The notes under the pieces were generated by a model, which ran no database searches, was not told the DNA's origin, and saw only the letters and a program-made list of their open reading frames with translations. Position numbers and translations under genes: made by a program. This document shows, piece by piece, positions 1 to 12,149 of a stretch of DNA of 64,000 nucleotides. The stretch spans positions 1-64,000 of the forward strand of contig JABDLC010000010.1 of NCBI GenBank assembly GCA_013001905.1. The letters run 5' to 3'. How positions within the stretch are numbered: position 1 is the first letter of the stretch; each line of letters opens with the position of its first letter. The stretch comes from Gammaproteobacteria bacterium (lineage in GTDB: Bacteria; Pseudomonadota; Gammaproteobacteria; Steroidobacterales; GCA-2729495).

Positions 1-228
1 GCACAAGTGAGTGCAGCGTTGCCGGCAGAGCACGTGACTCATTAAGGGCCGGAATGATTATCGATACTCGAATCATAATTCGTGCAAATCTGTACACTAA
101 AACCGCCCGGCGTCAGACACATGAGCACGCTGAGCCGTCAACACATTATGCGCCATAACTGTTGAGACAATGGAGCCTTACGGTAATTCCGTACTTACCT
201 TAGCTCTGGGTTTTTGCTAGATTGCAGT

Positions 229-1377
229 ATGGGGAAAACAGGGGATACACAGACAGGGGCCGCAGATATTGAAGCGAAAAATCTGGTCGAGGCGCTGGAA
301 AAAAACCGCCAGCTTTGCACCGTGCTGGAGAAGTGCTTCGATCTGCTGAACGGCGACATCACCGACGAGGCCTGGCTGACCGAACTGGCCGATCTCGCTA
401 CCTGTCACACCGTACAGTGCATCTGGTGGCGCGCACATCTGCCCGAAACCTATTCAATGAGCGCCTGCGGCAACCCCGAAAACGATGCGCGCGAGTGGGT
501 CGATTATCTGGAACCCGCGCTGGCCGCCGCAAAACCCGGCGAGGTGCGGCTGATTGAAGGCCTGACAGACGACAACCGTATGCTGAGCCCGGACCGGATG
601 GTGTACTGCCTCGACCACTCCCCTGTCAGGGTTGTGTTCATTTTTAGTCAGCACAAACACAAAAAACACTGGGATGACGCTGATAAACAGCACCTTCTCC
701 GGGTAATGCGCATCATCGATAAGCCGGTTCGCACGCAGCGCACGCTGTCTTTTTATGCCGACATTCAGGATCTGAGCAACAAGTTCATGGATGAAATGCC
801 GCGCGCACTGATGGTGTTAACACCGGACGGCGACATCATTTCAACCAATCGATTGGCGAAACAACTGATCGAGAAAGGCGACCTGATGAGAGTCAGGAGC
901 AACAAGCTCAACCTGAATGACCCGGTGAAGCATCACGAATTTGCTGAACAGCTAAACAAGGTGCTGCATTTACCGAAAGACGATATTGAGAATTACGTCT
1001 GGCATCGTAACCTCAGCGATTCAACGAAGCCCGGTAGCGTGATGCTGGCGATGCTGTGCCTGCCGTTCGACAACTGGAACCTGACCAGCTCAGCGCGCGA
1101 CCGGGTGATCGTGATGGTGCTGCAAATCATGGGCAAGCTGGAGGTGCCCGATGTCGCACAACTGGGTGAGTTCTACAAACTTACCCGTTCGCAATGCAAT
1201 GTGGTGGCACAGCTGATGGAAGGCAATTCGCTGGAAACGGCGGCAGAAAACCTCCACGTCAGCATCAACACTGTGCGCACCCATCTGCGTGCAATCTACT
1301 CAAAACTCGAAGTCGATAACAAGACGCAGCTACTGCAGCGCATATCCGGCACCATTACCGGGCCCAAAGAGCTCTGA
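229..1377 (+). CDS. LuxR-family (C-terminal HTH) transcriptional regulator
   Basis: C-terminal LTRSQCNVVAQLMEGNSLETAAENLHVSINTVRTHLRAIYSKLEV matches the LuxR/GerE HTH pattern; ATG at 229 preferred over the TTG at 214. Confidence 0.85.
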   Translation: MGKTGDTQTGAADIEAKNLVEALEKNRQLCTVLEKCFDLLNGDITDEAWLTELADLATCHTVQCIWWRAHLPETYSMSACGNPENDAREWVDYLEPALAAAKPGEVRLIEGLTDDNRMLSPDRMVYCLDHSPVRVVFIFSQHKHKKHWDDADKQHLLRVMRIIDKPVRTQRTLSFYADIQDLSNKFMDEMPRALMVLTPDGDIISTNRLAKQLIEKGDLMRVRSNKLNLNDPVKHHEFAEQLNKVLHLPKDDIENYVWHRNLSDSTKPGSVMLAMLCLPFDNWNLTSSARDRVIVMVLQIMGKLEVPDVAQLGEFYKLTRSQCNVVAQLMEGNSLETAAENLHVSINTVRTHLRAIYSKLEVDNKTQLLQRISGTITGPKEL

Positions 1378-1430
1378 CAGGCCTCATTCGGGAATGCAGG
1401 CCGGCGTCGCTGGCCCTATAATCGCCCGCC

Positions 1431-1727
1431 ATGAAACTGACCGAACGCCAGAAGAAACATTTGCGGGGCCTCGCTCATTCGCTTAAGCCAGTCATTAGCC
1501 TGGGCGACAAAGGCGTGACAGACAGCTTCTTACAGGAGCTAAATTCGACGCTTGAGCATCATGAATTGATTAAGGTCAAAGTCAAAACAGGTGACAGGGA
1601 TTCCCGCGATACCATCATCGACGAACTGACTCAGCAGCTATCGGCGGCACTGATCAGCCGCGTCGGCAATGTTGCGACCCTGTACAGGCCGCGGAAACGC
1701 AAACCGGGCATAGTGCTGCCGGCGTAA
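1431..1727 (+). CDS. yhbY: YhbY-family CRM-domain RNA-binding protein
   Basis: MKLTERQKKHLRGLAHSLKPVISLGDKGVT, typical YhbY; next to greA. Confidence 0.93.
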   Translation: MKLTERQKKHLRGLAHSLKPVISLGDKGVTDSFLQELNSTLEHHELIKVKVKTGDRDSRDTIIDELTQQLSAALISRVGNVATLYRPRKRKPGIVLPA

Positions 1728-1747
1728 CGCGCGGCACACACCGGGGT

Positions 1748-2224
1748 TCAGATGTAGTGAACCTCGAGAATCTCGAATTCTTTGCGGCCGCCCGGCGTCT
1801 GCACTTCGACCTCATCACTTTCGCGCTTGCCAATTATTGCGCGGGCGATCGGCGAGGCGACGGACAACATGCCTTGCGTAATATCGGCCTCATCTTCACC
1901 AACAATCCGATAGCGGGTTTCTTCCTCGGATTCGATGTCCAACAAAACAACGGTTGCGCCAAAAATAACCTTGTCAGATTTGGGCAGCGCTGTAACGTCA
2001 ATAATCTGAGCGTTCGAGAGCTTTGCCTCGATATCCCGAACTCGGGCCTCCGATAAACCCTGCTCTTCTTTAGCCGCGTGGTATTCGGCGTTTTCTTTGA
2101 GGTCGCCGTGAGCCCGCGCTTCAGCAATCGCCTTGGTAATACGCGGTCGCGCAACGTTTTTGAGGTGTTTCAGCTCATCACGCAGCGCATCGGCACCTTC
2201 GATGGTTATCGGCACCTTGCTCAT
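1748..2224 (-). CDS. greA: Transcription elongation factor GreA
   Basis: [29 protein letters not shown]...[17 protein letters not shown]. Confidence 0.97.
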   Translation of the reverse strand: MSKVPITIEGADALRDELKHLKNVARPRITKAIAEARAHGDLKENAEYHAAKEEQGLSEARVRDIEAKLSNAQIIDVTALPKSDKVIFGATVVLLDIESEEETRYRIVGEDEADITQGMLSVASPIARAIIGKRESDEVEVQTPGGRKEFEILEVHYI

Positions 2225-5200
2225 GCAGCTGCTTCCTCGTGCAGATCCTGCAGTTTGTTGACTTCGCTATGCTCAAGGTAATCAAGCGCTGTGCAGGTTG
2301 CTTTCGCTGCAGCCATGGTTGTGTAGTAGGTCACCTTGTTCACGACGGCAGCGGCACGAATGCCACGCGATTCGCGAATGGCCCGCTTGCCTTCGGTCGT
2401 GTTGATGATCAGCGAGACTTCCTCGCTCTTGATCATATCGACGATGTGGGGCCGCCCTTCCCTGACCTTGTTAATCCGGCGACATTGCACGCCGTTTTTC
2501 GCGAGGTGCATGGCCGTCCCGTCTGTCGCGACAATCCGGAAACCGCGACTGATCAGGTCTTTTGACAACTGCACGGCCTCTGCCTTATCGCGGTCGCGCA
2601 CAGAGATAAACGCGGTGCCAATTTTCGGCAACGTCACGCCGGACGCGAGTTGCGCCTTCGCATAGGCCTCGCCGAATGAACGACCCGTGCCCATCACCTC
2701 ACCGGTGGATTTCATTTCCGGCCCGAGTATGGGGTCGGCCTCCGGGAACTTACCAAACGGGAACACTGATTCCTTCACCGAGTAATACGGAGGAATCACC
2801 TCGCTGGTAAAGTTCTGCTCTTTAAGACTGATGCCGGCCATGGCTTTCGCAGCTATTTTTGCCAGCGGCTGGCCGATAGCTTTCGAGACAAAGGGCACGG
2901 TGCGGGAGGCACGCGGGTTAACCTCGAGCAAATAGATCACGCCGTTTTGTATCGCGAACTGTGTGTTCATGATGCCGACCACCTTCAATGCCCGCGCCAT
3001 GTCCTTCACCTGCTGGCAGAGCTCGTCGATCGTTTCTTTCGCCAGTGTAATCGGTGGCAGGGAACACCCGGAGTCACCGGAATGGACGCCCGCCTGCTCG
3101 ATATGCTCCATGACGCCGCCAATGACGACGTCGGTGCCGTCAGAAATACAGTCGACATCGACCTCGACTGCGAGATCTAGGAAGCGGTCCAGCAACACCG
3201 GGCTATCGTTAGAGACCTGCACGGCTTCATCCATATAGGTGCGCAAATCGCGTTCATTGTGAACGATTTCCATGGCGCGACCGCCGAGTACATATGAGGG
3301 CCGGACAACCAGCGGATAACCGACTTCGGTCGCGATGTTGACGGCCTCATCAATATTACGCGCCGTGCCGTTCGGCGGCTGCTTGAGCTTCAGCTCTTCG
3401 ACCAGATGCTGGAATCGCTCACGGTCTTCCGCGAGGTCAATTGAGTCCGGCGACGTACCGATGATCGGTGCCCCCGCAGCTTCCAGCCCGCGTGCCAGTT
3501 TTAACGGTGTCTGCCCGCCATACTGAACAATGACGCCCACCGGTTTTTCCACATCGATAATGGCCATCACGTCCTCATGCGTCAGCGGCTCAAAATACAG
3601 CCTGTCCGACGTATCAAAGTCTGTGGACACCGTTTCGGGATTGCAGTTGACCATGATGGTTTCGAAGCCGGCTTCGCGCAGTGCTTTCGCGGCATGCACA
3701 CAACAATAATCGAACTCGATACCCTGGCCGATGCGATTCGGGCCGCCGCCCAGAATCATGATCTTTTTTCTGTCGCTCGGGTCTGCCTCGCACTCTTCGT
3801 CATAGGTTGAGTACATGTAGGCAGTCGTGGTGGCGAATTCCGCGGCGCAGGTATCCACTCTCTTGAACACCGGTGTCACGCCCTGTTCCAACCGGCGATT
3901 GCGCACCACTGACTCTTTAATTCCCAGCAACGTCGCCAGGCGGGAGTCTGCGAAACCCTTGCGCTTCAGGCGGCGCAACGAATCACCGTCGAGAGCATCG
4001 ATGCCTTGTTGCTGCACCTGCGCCTCCGTGTCGATGATGTCTTTGATCTGCGCCAGAAACCATGGATCGATCGCCGTGATTTCGTAAGCCTCTTCCAGGC
4101 TCATACCGTCGCGGAATGCATCACCCAGGTACAACAGGCGCTCGGAGCCAGCATGACGAATTTCCTCAATAATCTGATCGCGTTGTTCATCCGTTTCAAT
4201 CGAGTCGAACATCGGCACCAAACCGTCGATGCCGGTTTCCAGTCCACGCAGCGCTTTCTGCAGTGACTCCTGCTGATTGCGCCCGATCGCCATGACCTCG
4301 CCGACCGATTTCATCTGCGTGGTCAGCCTGTCATTGGCACCCGGAAACTTTTCGAAGGTAAAACGCGGTATTTTGGTGACCACGTAATCAATCGACGGCT
4401 CGAATGATGCCGGCGTTGCACCGCCGGTGATCTCGTTGCGCAATTCGTCGAGCGTGTAGCCGACTGCCAGCTTGGCCGCGACTTTGGCAATCGGGAAACC
4501 GGTCGCTTTCGACGCGAGCGCCGATGACCTTGAAACACGCGGGTTCATTTCGATTACGATCAATCGACCGTCGACCGGGTTAACCGAGAACTGCACATTA
4601 GAGCCCCCGGTTTCGACACCGATACGACGCAGGATCGCAATTGATGCGTTGCGCATGACCTGATACTCACGATCAGTCAGCGTTTGTGCCGGCGCTACCG
4701 TAATGGAATCACCCGTATGGATACCCATCGGGTCCAGATTCTCGATCGAACAGATAATGATGGCGTTGTCGTTCTGATCGCGCACCACCTCCATCTCGTA
4801 TTCTTTCCAGCCCAGCATCGATTCCTCGAGCAAGACCTCCGTTGTCGGCGACAAATCCAGGCCGCGCTCGACGATCTCCTCGAACTCTTCCATGTTGTAT
4901 GCGATACCGCCGCCGGAGCCGCCCATCGTGAACGATGGCCGGATAATCGTCGGGAAGCCGATGTCCTTCTGGATCTCGTAAGCATCTTCCATGCTGTGAG
5001 CGACCGCTGCGCGCGCAGATTCAAGACCAATGTCATCCATTGCAGCCTTGAATTTTTCGCGGTCTTCCGCCGTTTCGATGGCTTCTTCTTTGGCGCCGAT
5101 CAGCTCGACGTCATACTTCTCAAGCACACCCTCGCGCGCCAGATCCAACGCACAGTTGAGGCCGGTTTGTCCGCCCATGGTCGGCAGCAACACATCGGGC

Positions 5201-5445
5201 CGTTCCTTTTCGATGATGCGCTCGACGGCTTTCCAGTGCACCGGCTCGATATAAATCGCATCAGCCATTTCCGGATCGGTCATGATCGTGGCCGGGTTGG
5301 AGTTCACCAGAATCACCCGGTAGCCCTCCTCGCGCAGCGCTTTGCATGCCTGCGCCCCCGAATAGTCAAACTCGCAGGCCTGGCCGATCACAATGGGACC
5401 GGCGCCGATAATCATGACGCTTTCGATATCAGTACGTTTTGGCAT
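2221..5445 (-). CDS. carB: Carbamoyl-phosphate synthase large subunit
   Basis: 1074 aa; [42 protein letters not shown]. Confidence 0.99.
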   Translation of the reverse strand: MPKRTDIESVMIIGAGPIVIGQACEFDYSGAQACKALREEGYRVILVNSNPATIMTDPEMADAIYIEPVHWKAVERIIEKERPDVLLPTMGGQTGLNCALDLAREGVLEKYDVELIGAKEEAIETAEDREKFKAAMDDIGLESARAAVAHSMEDAYEIQKDIGFPTIIRPSFTMGGSGGGIAYNMEEFEEIVERGLDLSPTTEVLLEESMLGWKEYEMEVVRDQNDNAIIICSIENLDPMGIHTGDSITVAPAQTLTDREYQVMRNASIAILRRIGVETGGSNVQFSVNPVDGRLIVIEMNPRVSRSSALASKATGFPIAKVAAKLAVGYTLDELRNEITGGATPASFEPSIDYVVTKIPRFTFEKFPGANDRLTTQMKSVGEVMAIGRNQQESLQKALRGLETGIDGLVPMFDSIETDEQRDQIIEEIRHAGSERLLYLGDAFRDGMSLEEAYEITAIDPWFLAQIKDIIDTEAQVQQQGIDALDGDSLRRLKRKGFADSRLATLLGIKESVVRNRRLEQGVTPVFKRVDTCAAEFATTTAYMYSTYDEECEADPSDRKKIMILGGGPNRIGQGIEFDYCCVHAAKALREAGFETIMVNCNPETVSTDFDTSDRLYFEPLTHEDVMAIIDVEKPVGVIVQYGGQTPLKLARGLEAAGAPIIGTSPDSIDLAEDRERFQHLVEELKLKQPPNGTARNIDEAVNIATEVGYPLVVRPSYVLGGRAMEIVHNERDLRTYMDEAVQVSNDSPVLLDRFLDLAVEVDVDCISDGTDVVIGGVMEHIEQAGVHSGDSGCSLPPITLAKETIDELCQQVKDMARALKVVGIMNTQFAIQNGVIYLLEVNPRASRTVPFVSKAIGQPLAKIAAKAMAGISLKEQNFTSEVIPPYYSVKESVFPFGKFPEADPILGPEMKSTGEVMGTGRSFGEAYAKAQLASGVTLPKIGTAFISVRDRDKAEAVQLSKDLISRGFRIVATDGTAMHLAKNGVQCRRINKVREGRPHIVDMIKSEEVSLIINTTEGKRAIRESRGIRAAAVVNKVTYYTTMAAAKATCTALDYLEHSEVNKLQDLHEEAAA

Positions 5446-5454
5446 AAAGCTTCT

Positions 5455-6615
5455 TTACGATGCGGCCGAACGAGCGCCGGTGGTCGAGTTACGGTGAGCG
5501 CGCATCATTTCAACGAAGCGCGCAAAAATTGGTCGCAGATCATGCGGCCCCGGGCTGGCTTCCGGATGCCCCTGAAAGCCCATCGCCGGACAGTCGGTAC
5601 GCTCCACTCCCTGCAACGAATCGTCAAATAACGAACGATGAGTGGGCCGCAAATTGTCGGGTAATGATTCTTCATCCACCGCGAAGCCGTGGTTCTGACT
5701 GGTGATCGCGACGGTTTTGTCATCCAGATCAATCACCGGATGGTTGGCGCCGTGATGACCAAATTTCATCTTCATCGTCTTCGCACCGCTGGCAAGCGCC
5801 AGAATCTGATGCCCGAGACAGATGCCGAAAACCGGCACGCCAGCGGCAATGATCTCCTGCGTGGCCCTGATCGCGTATTCACAGGGCTCCGGATCACCGG
5901 GGCCGTTGGACAGGAATACGCCGTCAGGCGCCATTGCCAGAACGTCCTCTGAGGGTGTTTGCGCGGGCACTACCGTTACCCGGCAGTTTTGATCGACAAA
6001 GAGCTTCAGAATATTGCGCTTCACACCGAAGTCATACGCGACGACATGGTTGGTGGTAATGCGCTTGCCGGGCGACCCTTCATCGTTGGGCCAGCCGGAG
6101 CCCATGCTCCACTGATAGGTCTCGTCGGTGCTAACGATGCGCGCCAGATCCATTCCCGACAAACCAGGGAATTTTTGTGCATGGTTGACGGCTTCGTCGA
6201 CAGCCGCCTCGCCCGTGATGATACAACCTGACTGCGCGCCCTTCTCTCTGAGTATGCGCGTCAGTTTACGGGTGTCGATTTCAGCGATCGCCGGTATACC
6301 GCCGCGCTTCAGGAAATCAGTAAAGGGCAGCTCGTTGCGCCAGTTGCTTTCCAAGAGCGGCAAATCCCGGATCACCAGTCCTGCTGCAAAAATCTGGCGA
6401 CTCTCGTAGTCCTCGCTGTTGGTGCCGGTGTTGCCAATATGGGGGTAGGTCAGTGTCACGATCTGACGAGCGTAGGACGGGTCAGTAAGAATTTCCTGAT
6501 AGCCCGTCATGGCAGTATTAAAAACGACTTCACCGATCGTTCTGCCGTCGGCACCGATTGATATGCCGCGAAAAATTGTGCCGTCCTCAAGGGCCAGCAA
6601 TGCAGGTTCTGTCAC
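5455..6615 (-). CDS. carA: Carbamoyl-phosphate synthase small subunit
   Basis: Class I glutamine amidotransferase motif [12 protein letters not shown] is open to 6726 but homologous sequence begins at the GTG at 6615 ([15 protein letters not shown]). Confidence 0.97.
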   Translation of the reverse strand: MTEPALLALEDGTIFRGISIGADGRTIGEVVFNTAMTGYQEILTDPSYARQIVTLTYPHIGNTGTNSEDYESRQIFAAGLVIRDLPLLESNWRNELPFTDFLKRGGIPAIAEIDTRKLTRILREKGAQSGCIITGEAAVDEAVNHAQKFPGLSGMDLARIVSTDETYQWSMGSGWPNDEGSPGKRITTNHVVAYDFGVKRNILKLFVDQNCRVTVVPAQTPSEDVLAMAPDGVFLSNGPGDPEPCEYAIRATQEIIAAGVPVFGICLGHQILALASGAKTMKMKFGHHGANHPVIDLDDKTVAITSQNHGFAVDEESLPDNLRPTHRSLFDDSLQGVERTDCPAMGFQGHPEASPGPHDLRPIFARFVEMMRAHRNSTTGARSAAS

Positions 6616-6753
6616 AGACGATTCCTCAGCAGTTGTGCGTGGCCCGCATACAAATAACGGAAGGGTCCGGTCCGGATCGCCTTCCGCTACATTATTCTTG
6701 CTTGGGACCGGAACTATTGTAGCCAAGCGCCCCGAAAAATAAAGGTTTTCGTG

Positions 6754-7557
6754 CTACTCGAAGCCCAACACGTCCCGCATACTGTAAAGCCCGGCCGGTT
6801 TGTTGACCAGCCAGGCGGCAGCACGCAGCGCGCCGCTCGCGAACAGCTCCCGGTCAACAGCGTGATGCGTCAGCTCCACCGTCTCGGTGTCGGACACAAA
6901 AGCCACGGTGTGATCACCCACGATATTGCCTGCCCGAATCGCGTGGATGCCTATAGCGCCCTTGGGCCGCTCGCCCGTATGGCCACTGCGACCCAGCACC
7001 TGCACGTCGGCCAGATTCTGGCCCCGTGCGTCCGCCACGGCCTCACCCAGTTGCAGCGCCGTGCCCGAGGGCGCATCCAGTTTGTAACGATGATGGGCCT
7101 CGGTAATCTCAACGTCCCAGTCGCCATCCAGATAGCTCGCAGCCTGACGGGCAAGCTCTGTAAATACATTCACACCAACACTCAGGTTTCTCCCATAAAG
7201 TATTGATATTGAATCACTTGCGTGGCTTAACATGCCGACATGGTCGGCGCTGAGGCCGGTCGTGCCCATAACCAGCGCACACCCGGTCGCCTGCGCCGCT
7301 GCAAGATTGCCGGGCACGGCCGCCGGGAGCGTGAAGTCAATGGCGACGTCGGCGTTGACGAGCGCATCCTCCGCGTCACCCGAAATCGGGATGCCCAGTG
7401 AGCCCAGCCCGGCGAGCTCCCCAACGTCCTGGCCCACCGTCTCGTGGCCCGGCTCGGTGCAGGCGGCGACAATTTCAGCATCGGACGATGCGGACACAAC
7501 CCGGGTAACGGCGCGGCCCATGCGGCCATTCGCGCCGAATACTGCGACCTTAAGCAT
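6754..7557 (-). CDS. dapB: 4-hydroxy-tetrahydrodipicolinate reductase
   Basis: MLKVAVFGANGRMGRAV; EAHHRYKLDAPSGTA motif. Confidence 0.97.
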   Translation of the reverse strand: MLKVAVFGANGRMGRAVTRVVSASSDAEIVAACTEPGHETVGQDVGELAGLGSLGIPISGDAEDALVNADVAIDFTLPAAVPGNLAAAQATGCALVMGTTGLSADHVGMLSHASDSISILYGRNLSVGVNVFTELARQAASYLDGDWDVEITEAHHRYKLDAPSGTALQLGEAVADARGQNLADVQVLGRSGHTGERPKGAIGIHAIRAGNIVGDHTVAFVSDTETVELTHHAVDRELFASGALRAAAWLVNKPAGLYSMRDVLGFE

Positions 7558-7645
7558 GTAAGAACTCCCTGAGTCGTGATGACGATTAGGTAATGATTAT
7601 TTTCAGGGGCGTAGTTTACTGTAACGCGCCGTTGGTACCTATGGT

Positions 7646-8923
7646 CTATACCAGAAACGGCCCGCTGATCTCGAAAGTCACGCCGATGAGCCGGCCCTGC
7701 GCCTGAAAATCAGCCAACGTGCCGCGTTGCGAACTGAAATACAGCCGGGTGCCACTCGGATCAAACGCAGGCCCTGTGAGCTCACCGGGCAAATTGCCAA
7801 TGGAGTGCCCCGTCAGCTGCAACAGCGGCAACAGCTCACCCCCGGGTGTCAGCACCTGTATCTGGTTGTCATCGGAATCTTCCGCCACCAGCACATCGCC
7901 GCCGTCCGATACGGTGATGTTGTCGATGCCGTTCAGCGAGGTGTCGGCAGGGTACAAATCCGTACGGTTGTAGATCTGCGTAATCGGACCGTCGCCTGAG
8001 GCGCCCGGCGTAAATGCCCAGACGATCGTATCGGTGGTGGTTGTAAAGTAGACAACCCCGCCCTGAAACCAGCAGCCCTCACCGCGTTGAAATATCGATG
8101 CGCCGGCGGCCTGCGCCTGAACCCGGGTAGACTGAACAGCCGCACTCGGATCCGGCACATCGACCCAGCTAACGCTGCCCTCCAGTGCCCGGTTGCCGCT
8201 ATCCACCATATCGACGACGGCCGCCTGCAACTGCCCGCTGCTCAGATCACCCGACACCGCCGGGATAAACCGGTAGAAACATCCGTCCGTGCGATCCTCC
8301 GTGAGATACACAATGCCCGTGTCCGGATCAACAGCCGCCGCCTCGTGCGAAAAAATACCCAGCGCATCACGGCGCACCGCCGGCTGCTGGCCACGCTCCA
8401 GCGGGAATGTCTCCCATACCGCACCCTGACTGAACTCTTCACACGATAACCAGGTGCCCCAGGGTGTCGGGCCGCCGGCGCAGTTGCGGGTTGTACCGGT
8501 TAACAGCGAATAAGCGTCAACCACATCGCCGTCGGCCGAAAACTCAACGGCTCCCACACCACCCGTGCCGGATGGCTCTTCGCTGTTGGACGCGTATATC
8601 CAACCACCGTCAGGCAGTGCAAACGTTGCGCCGCCATCCGGCAGCCCATGCCACGGATACACAGACGACGCCACAGGAGTTTCGCCCGTGCGGGCAATAA
8701 CACGACTACTGAAACCTTCAGGCAGCAGCAGGCCGTTACTGTCAGGAACTACCGACAACGGCCCGACATTGGCGATGTTACTGACCGGTGTTGGCGCCGG
8801 GTTGTTGTCGGAATGACACGCCGACACCAGAGGTCCGGCAGACAGCGCAACACAACCCTGAAGGCCGGCACGCAGAATCTGCCGACGGCTGAGTGCTTCG
8901 TGAGATTTGATCATGCGTACCAT
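7646..8923 (-). CDS. PhoX/DUF839-type secreted protein (putative alkaline phosphatase-like), Tat signal
   Basis: SRRQILRAGL twin-arginine signal followed by lipobox-like LVSAC; body PYGTWL/CEE-type PhoX pattern (TPWGTWLSCEE, GIFSHEAAAVDPDTGIVYLTEDRTDGCFYRF); start uncertain (8923 or 8914). Confidence 0.8.
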   Translation of the reverse strand: MVRMIKSHEALSRRQILRAGLQGCVALSAGPLVSACHSDNNPAPTPVSNIANVGPLSVVPDSNGLLLPEGFSSRVIARTGETPVASSVYPWHGLPDGGATFALPDGGWIYASNSEEPSGTGGVGAVEFSADGDVVDAYSLLTGTTRNCAGGPTPWGTWLSCEEFSQGAVWETFPLERGQQPAVRRDALGIFSHEAAAVDPDTGIVYLTEDRTDGCFYRFIPAVSGDLSSGQLQAAVVDMVDSGNRALEGSVSWVDVPDPSAAVQSTRVQAQAAGASIFQRGEGCWFQGGVVYFTTTTDTIVWAFTPGASGDGPITQIYNRTDLYPADTSLNGIDNITVSDGGDVLVAEDSDDNQIQVLTPGGELLPLLQLTGHSIGNLPGELTGPAFDPSGTRLYFSSQRGTLADFQAQGRLIGVTFEISGPFLV

Positions 8924-8981
8924 TCTGGCGGCCGACGACCGAAAATGCCAGCCGTGGCGGGGGCTCCGCACACGGCAGCGA

Positions 8982-10121
8982 TCAGATACCGATGCCGTCG
9001 AAAAAGCTCTTTACGCTGTCACGCCAGGAGCGCGCTTTCGGGCTGTGGCGGTCTCCGCCGACGTCAATTGAGGTCTGAAACTTCTCCAGCAAATCCTGCT
9101 GCTCTTTGGTCAAATCGCGTGGCGTTTCGACTTCAACGCGGCAATACAGATCCCCGGGCCCGCCGCCGCGGACCGGCTTGACACCTTTGCCACGCAGCCG
9201 AAACACCTTGCCCGACTGCGTGCCGGGTGGGATTTTAAGGCTTACTTCGCCGCCCAGTGTCGGTACTTTGACTTCGCCGCCAAGCGCGGCGGCCGTGAAT
9301 GCCAGCGGAACCTTGCAGGACAAATCCGCGCCTTCGCGCTGGAACACCGCGTGCGGTAATACCCGCACTTCAACATAGAGATCTCCGGGCGGCCCGCCCG
9401 CCTGCCCGGCTTCACCCTCGCCGGAGAGCCGGATGCGATCACCGGTATCGACACCTTCAGGCACCTTGACTGACAGCGTGCGCGACTGCTGCACGCGCCC
9501 CTGCCCGTTACAGTCCTTACAGGGATCTTCAACGATGCGGCCTTCGCCGCGACAATCGGGGCAGGTTTGCTGGACTGCAAACACGCCACCCTGCCGCCGT
9601 ATCTGGCCCACACCGCCGCAGGTGCCGCAGGTTTTTTTATCGGTGCCGGGTTTGGCGCCGTCACCATGGCAGGTGGAGCATTCCTTGAGGCTCTGGAAGT
9701 TGATTTCCGCCTCGTGGCCAAGCACAGCCTCTTCAAGCGTCAGCGCCAACTCGTAGCGCAAATCTGCACCACGGTAAGGCCCGCCCTGCCGTTGCCGGCC
9801 ACCGCCGAAAATATCGCCGAATACGTCGCCGAAAATATCGCCGAAGCCCTGCGCGCCCTGACCGCCCATGCCACCCATGCCGCCCATGCCACTCTGGTCG
9901 ACTCCGGCGTGGCCGTATTGATCGTAGGCAGCACGCTTCTGCGGGTCCGACAGTACTTCGTAGGCCTCTTTAGCCTCTTTGAATTTGACTTCAGACTCGC
10001 TGTCATCGGGATTGCGATCCGGATGATGCTTCATGGCAAGACGCCGATAAGCTTTCTTAAGCTCATCGGCGCTCGCTCCCTTGGCGACGCCAAGGACTTC
10101 GTAGAAGTCGCGCTTAGACAT
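8982..10121 (-). CDS. dnaJ: Chaperone DnaJ
   Basis: J domain, G-rich linker, four CxxCxGxG zinc repeats. Confidence 0.99.
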   Translation of the reverse strand: MSKRDFYEVLGVAKGASADELKKAYRRLAMKHHPDRNPDDSESEVKFKEAKEAYEVLSDPQKRAAYDQYGHAGVDQSGMGGMGGMGGQGAQGFGDIFGDVFGDIFGGGRQRQGGPYRGADLRYELALTLEEAVLGHEAEINFQSLKECSTCHGDGAKPGTDKKTCGTCGGVGQIRRQGGVFAVQQTCPDCRGEGRIVEDPCKDCNGQGRVQQSRTLSVKVPEGVDTGDRIRLSGEGEAGQAGGPPGDLYVEVRVLPHAVFQREGADLSCKVPLAFTAAALGGEVKVPTLGGEVSLKIPPGTQSGKVFRLRGKGVKPVRGGGPGDLYCRVEVETPRDLTKEQQDLLEKFQTSIDVGGDRHSPKARSWRDSVKSFFDGIGI

Positions 10122-12040
10122 TACTTCTTATCGTCGTCCTTAACTTCCTCGAACTCCGCATCGACCACGCCGTCATCTGCTTCGGCCGCATTGTCACCAC
10201 CCGCCGCAGCCTCGTCCGCAGCGGCCTGTTCATAGGCCTTCTGGGCCAGCGATGCAGAAGCCTCAGCCAATGCCTGGCTCTTGGTCTCGATCGTGTCCTT
10301 GTCTTCACCCGCCAGTGCATCCTTGAGATCGGATACAGCCGCTTCAATTTTCGCGCGCTCTTCCGGCTCAACTTTTTCACCGAGATCTGCAAGCGATTTC
10401 TCAGTGGCATGCATCATCGCTTCGGACTGGTTCTTGATGTCGACGAGCTCGCGGAACTTCTGGTCCTCTTCCGCGTGTGCTTCTGCGTCCTGAACCATGC
10501 GATCGATCTCATCATCAGACAATCCGCTGGATGCCTTAATGACGATCTTCTGCTCTTTACCCGTTGCCTTGTCCTGCGCGGAGACGTTCAGAATACCGTT
10601 CGCGTCGATATCGAAGGTCACCTCAATTTGCGGCATACCGCGCGGTGACGGCGGAATATCAGACAAGTCAAAACGGCCCAGCGACTTGTTGTCGACCGAA
10701 CGCTCGCGCTCACCCTGCAGCACGTGAATCGTCACAGCCGTCTGGTTGTCATCTGCGGTTGAAAACACCTGATTCGCTTTCGTGGGAATCGTCGTGTTCT
10801 TATCGATCAGCTTGGTCATGACACCACCCAGCGTCTCGATACCGAGCGACAACGGCGTCACGTCAAGCAGCAGGATGTCCTTAACGTCACCCGCCAGCAC
10901 ACCGCCCTGAATCGCTGCGCCAATCGCAACCGCTTCATCCGGGTTCACGTCACGGCGCGGCTCCTGACCGAAGTAATTCTGCACGGCCTCGCCCACTTTC
11001 GGCATACGCGTCTGACCGCCGACAAGAATGACGTCGTCGATATCACCGACCTTCAGGCCTGCATCCGCAACCGCTGTCTTACAGGGCCCGATGGTGCGCT
11101 CCACCAGATCACCGACCAGCGACTCCAGCTTGGCTCGCGTCAGCTTGATGTTCAGGTGCTTGGGACCAGAGGCATCCGCCGTGATATACGGCAGATTGAC
11201 TTCCGTCTGCTGCGCCGACGACAACTCGATCTTGGCCTTCTCAGCAGATTCTTTCAGGCGCTGCATGGCCAACGGGTCATTCTTGATATCGACACCGCTT
11301 TCTTTTTGGAACTCGGTGGCGAGGTAGTCAATGATGCGCAGATCAAAGTCTTCACCGCCGAGGAACGTATCGCCATTGGTCGCAAGCACTTCGAACTGAT
11401 GCTCGCCATCAATTTCAGCAATCTCAATGATGGAGATGTCGAAGGTACCGCCACCCAGGTCATACACTGCGATCTTGCGATCGCCGCGCTTCTTGTCCAT
11501 GCCGTAGGCAAGTGCCGCAGCCGTCGGCTCATTAATAATGCGCTTGACGTCCAGACCGGCGATTTTGCCGGCATCCTTGGTGGCCTGACGCTGTGAGTCA
11601 TTAAAGTACGCAGGCACGGTAATCACCGCCTCGGTGACCTCTTCACCCAGGTAATCTTCAGCGGTTTGCTTCATTTTCATGAGCACGCGCGCAGACACTT
11701 CAGGCGGCGCCATCTTGTTGCCGTTTGCCTCAACCCACGCATCACCGTTGTCCGCCTTGACGATCTTGTACGGCACCATGTCGATGTCTTTCTGCACAAT
11801 CTCGCTGTCGAAGCGGCGGCCAATCAGTCGCTTCACTGCAAACAGTGTGTTTTCCGGGTTGGTAACGGCCTGGCGCTTGGCCGGCTGGCCGACCAGCACC
11901 TCGTCGTCTTTGGTGAACGCGACCACCGACGGTGTCGTGCGATCGCCTTCCGCGTTTTCGAGTACCTTCGCGGTCTCGCCGTCCATGACGGCGACACAGG
12001 AATTCGTGGTACCCAGGTCTATTCCGATTACTCTGCCCAT
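10121..12040 (-). CDS. dnaK: Chaperone DnaK
   Basis: [21 protein letters not shown]; 639 aa. Confidence 0.99.
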   Translation of the reverse strand: MGRVIGIDLGTTNSCVAVMDGETAKVLENAEGDRTTPSVVAFTKDDEVLVGQPAKRQAVTNPENTLFAVKRLIGRRFDSEIVQKDIDMVPYKIVKADNGDAWVEANGNKMAPPEVSARVLMKMKQTAEDYLGEEVTEAVITVPAYFNDSQRQATKDAGKIAGLDVKRIINEPTAAALAYGMDKKRGDRKIAVYDLGGGTFDISIIEIAEIDGEHQFEVLATNGDTFLGGEDFDLRIIDYLATEFQKESGVDIKNDPLAMQRLKESAEKAKIELSSAQQTEVNLPYITADASGPKHLNIKLTRAKLESLVGDLVERTIGPCKTAVADAGLKVGDIDDVILVGGQTRMPKVGEAVQNYFGQEPRRDVNPDEAVAIGAAIQGGVLAGDVKDILLLDVTPLSLGIETLGGVMTKLIDKNTTIPTKANQVFSTADDNQTAVTIHVLQGERERSVDNKSLGRFDLSDIPPSPRGMPQIEVTFDIDANGILNVSAQDKATGKEQKIVIKASSGLSDDEIDRMVQDAEAHAEEDQKFRELVDIKNQSEAMMHATEKSLADLGEKVEPEERAKIEAAVSDLKDALAGEDKDTIETKSQALAEASASLAQKAYEQAAADEAAAGGDNAAEADDGVVDAEFEEVKDDDKK

Positions 12041-12082
12041 TTCGTTCTCCGGGGTAGGTATTAAGTCTGTCGATGGCCCTAA

Positions 12083-12110
12083 AGATGGGGGCCGATTTCA
12101 GGGTTTCAAG
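12083..12110 (-). promoter_or_regulatory. sigma32 (RpoH)-like promoter for dnaK
   Basis: Minus strand CTTGAA-N14-CCCCATCT (-35 at 12110..12105, -10 at 12090..12083), about 43 nt upstream of the dnaK ATG. Confidence 0.75.
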
Positions 12111-12149
12111 TCAGCGGAAGGCTTTTATCGCCCTGCCTGATGCCGCTGC

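Noticed and set aside
4684-5631. 315-aa plus-strand ORF opposite carB/carA
   Set aside because: Fully antisense to conserved coding sequence, His/Arg-rich, no recognisable family.
7570-7610. AT-rich AATAATCATTA upstream of dapB resembling a Fur box
   Set aside because: Only part of a 19-bp Fur box matches and dapB is not an expected Fur target.
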